The translations under genes were made by a program, and so were the position numbers. DNA of 64,000 nt. Source: Microvirga sesbaniae. Its GTDB lineage: Bacteria; Pseudomonadota; Alphaproteobacteria; Rhizobiales; Beijerinckiaceae. The notes under the pieces are model-generated. The model was not told where the DNA came from, ran no database searches, and saw only the letters and a program-made list of their open reading frames with translations. The stretch's first letter is position 1. Every line of letters begins with the position of its first letter. This document shows positions 63,075 to 64,000 of the stretch, one piece after another. Location of the stretch: the NCBI RefSeq assembly GCF_025460805.1, contig NZ_JAMXFJ010000002.1, forward strand, positions 135,490 to 199,489, given 5' to 3'.

Positions 63075-63698
63075 TTAGGCTGCCGCCGACAGACCGCCGG
63101 CCCGCTCGATGAACGTCGCGATGGCATCGACACCGACGCCGTCGCGGATGTTGCTGAACACGTACGGACGCTGGCCGCGCATGCGCCTGGTGTCCTCCTC
63201 CATGATCGCGAGATCGGCCCCGACATGGGGCGCCAGATCGATCTTGTTGACCACCAGGAGATCCGAACGCGTGATGCCGGGACCGCCCTTGCGCGGGATC
63301 TTTTCGCCCCCGGCGACATCGATGACGTAGATCGTCAGATCGGCAAGTTCAGGCGAGAACGTCGCCGCCAGATTGTCGCCGCCGGATTCCACCAGCACGA
63401 TGTCGAGGGCCGGGAACCGCTTGCGCATGGTGGCGATGGCCGCAAGGTTGATGGAGGCGTCCTCACGGATCGCCGTGTGCGGGCATCCTCCCGTCTCCAC
63501 GCCCATGATGCGTTCCACAGGCAGCGCGCCGGCGACGGTCAGGAGCCGCGCATCCTCCTTGGTGTAGATGTCGTTGGTGATCGCGCAGATGTCATAGCGC
63601 TCGCGGAACGCCTTGCACAGCGCTTCCATGAGGGCCGTCTTGCCGGACCCGACCGGCCCGCCGATGCCGACCCGCAGGGGTCCCGTGTGAGAAGTCAT
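63075..63698 (-). CDS. ureG: Urease accessory GTPase UreG
   Basis: 207 residues. P-loop [14 protein letters not shown] near the N-terminus, nickel-binding region [16 protein letters not shown] (CPH motif), [14 protein letters not shown], and GTP base contact [12 protein letters not shown]. Drives nickel insertion into urease together with UreF and UreH/D. ATGA overlap with ureF upstream; hupE/ureJ follows. Confidence 0.96.
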   Translation of the reverse strand: MTSHTGPLRVGIGGPVGSGKTALMEALCKAFRERYDICAITNDIYTKEDARLLTVAGALPVERIMGVETGGCPHTAIREDASINLAAIATMRKRFPALDIVLVESGGDNLAATFSPELADLTIYVIDVAGGEKIPRKGGPGITRSDLLVVNKIDLAPHVGADLAIMEEDTRRMRGQRPYVFSNIRDGVGVDAIATFIERAGGLSAAA

Positions 63699-64000
63699 GA
63701 TCGAAACAACCTCGTATACTGGTTCTCATGATGGAAGGAGCCGAGATCGGCCCGGAAGGTCGAGCCGCCGATGTCGTCGAGCGTGAGACCGATCGCCTCC
63801 CGGGCGACGTCCTGCACCGGACCTGCCAAGGCGGCGGACACCCGGATGCCTGCCGTCTGGCCGATGGGCGCCAGGCGGATGGCCGCCGACACGAGCGTCT
63901 GCACGAGCCCGAAGAGATAGGCGGGCGATGTGATCGCCAGGGGAACGGCATGAGCCGCCGCCGCCATGCCGATGGCGACCGGGAAAGCGACGTCGCCCTC
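63695..64000 (-). CDS. ureF: Urease accessory protein UreF, N-terminus beyond window edge
   Basis: C-terminal 101 codons of UreF, open to the right edge. Conserved end: [30 protein letters not shown], and the C-terminal stretch [20 protein letters not shown]. Overlaps the ureG start by 4 nt. The structural urease genes should lie further right. Confidence 0.92.
   Translation of the reverse strand, partial: EGDVAFPVAIGMAAAAHAVPLAITSPAYLFGLVQTLVSAAIRLAPIGQTAGIRVSAALAGPVQDVAREAIGLTLDDIGGSTFRADLGSFHHENQYTRLFRS

Overview
The window is about 64 kb of GC-rich DNA (roughly two thirds G+C), densely packed with bacterial genes. It looks like the chromosome of an alphaproteobacterium of the order Hyphomicrobiales (Rhizobiales), perhaps a Microvirga, Bosea or Methylobacterium relative. 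The evidence is gene content (MlaFED with a long MCE tail, a PuuE-UraD fusion, PuuD with a cytochrome c tail, a LigD-type protein, two Liv transporters, a PAS-PAS-GGDEF protein) and intergenic palindromic repeats of a type common in that order. The genus is inference. No rRNA, tRNA, CRISPR array, transposase, phage gene or plasmid gene was recognised.

Layout. 1-3331 (minus): lipid-transport ABC operon mlaE-mlaF-mlaD, with mlaD cut by the left edge. 3412-9986: dipeptide/amino-acid epimerase, MFS carrier, a conserved hypothetical, a GT4 glycosyltransferase overlapping an LpxH-like phosphoesterase, a small membrane protein and an EamA carrier. 10093-13318: XRE-cupin regulator, two c-type cytochromes, a rhodanese and a BON-LysM protein. 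13397-17101: urate catabolism (PuuD, HiuH, UraD-PuuE fusion) plus a HbpS/GlcG-like protein, covering urate to allantoate. 17273-22667: oligopeptide ABC transporter oppA-oppB-oppC-oppDF. 22882-31291: a LigD homologue without its ligase domain, GST, PPK2, a YdcF-like protein, a universal stress protein, an SMP-30 lactonase, a SnoaL-like protein, a thioesterase and a second EamA carrier. 31513-36871: livKGFHM and a GreA-like factor. 37017-38492: a diguanylate cyclase.

38679-53158 is the most coherent accessory block. It holds a CoA ligase, a fused flavin monooxygenase/old-yellow-enzyme protein, SDR, MarR regulator, crotonase, acyl-CoA dehydrogenase and RidA protein on the minus strand. Divergently there is a Liv-type transporter, a formamidase-like hydrolase and a histidine phosphatase. 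By family knowledge this is the aerobic CoA-thioester route for anthranilate (2-aminobenzoate) or salicylate. Two nearly identical 22-bp AT-rich palindromes, one before the monooxygenase gene and one in the divergent promoter region, are good candidates for the MarR operator. The crotonase lacks both usual catalytic glutamates, and the RidA protein lacks the usual arginine.

53758-64000: a small hypothetical, an Mfd-family translocase, an L,D-transpeptidase, two small hypotheticals, SelO, a glycine-rich secreted protein and the urease accessory genes ureF (cut by the right edge), ureG and hupE/ureJ. A 91-bp palindromic element recurs at least seven times between genes across the whole window, in both orientations.
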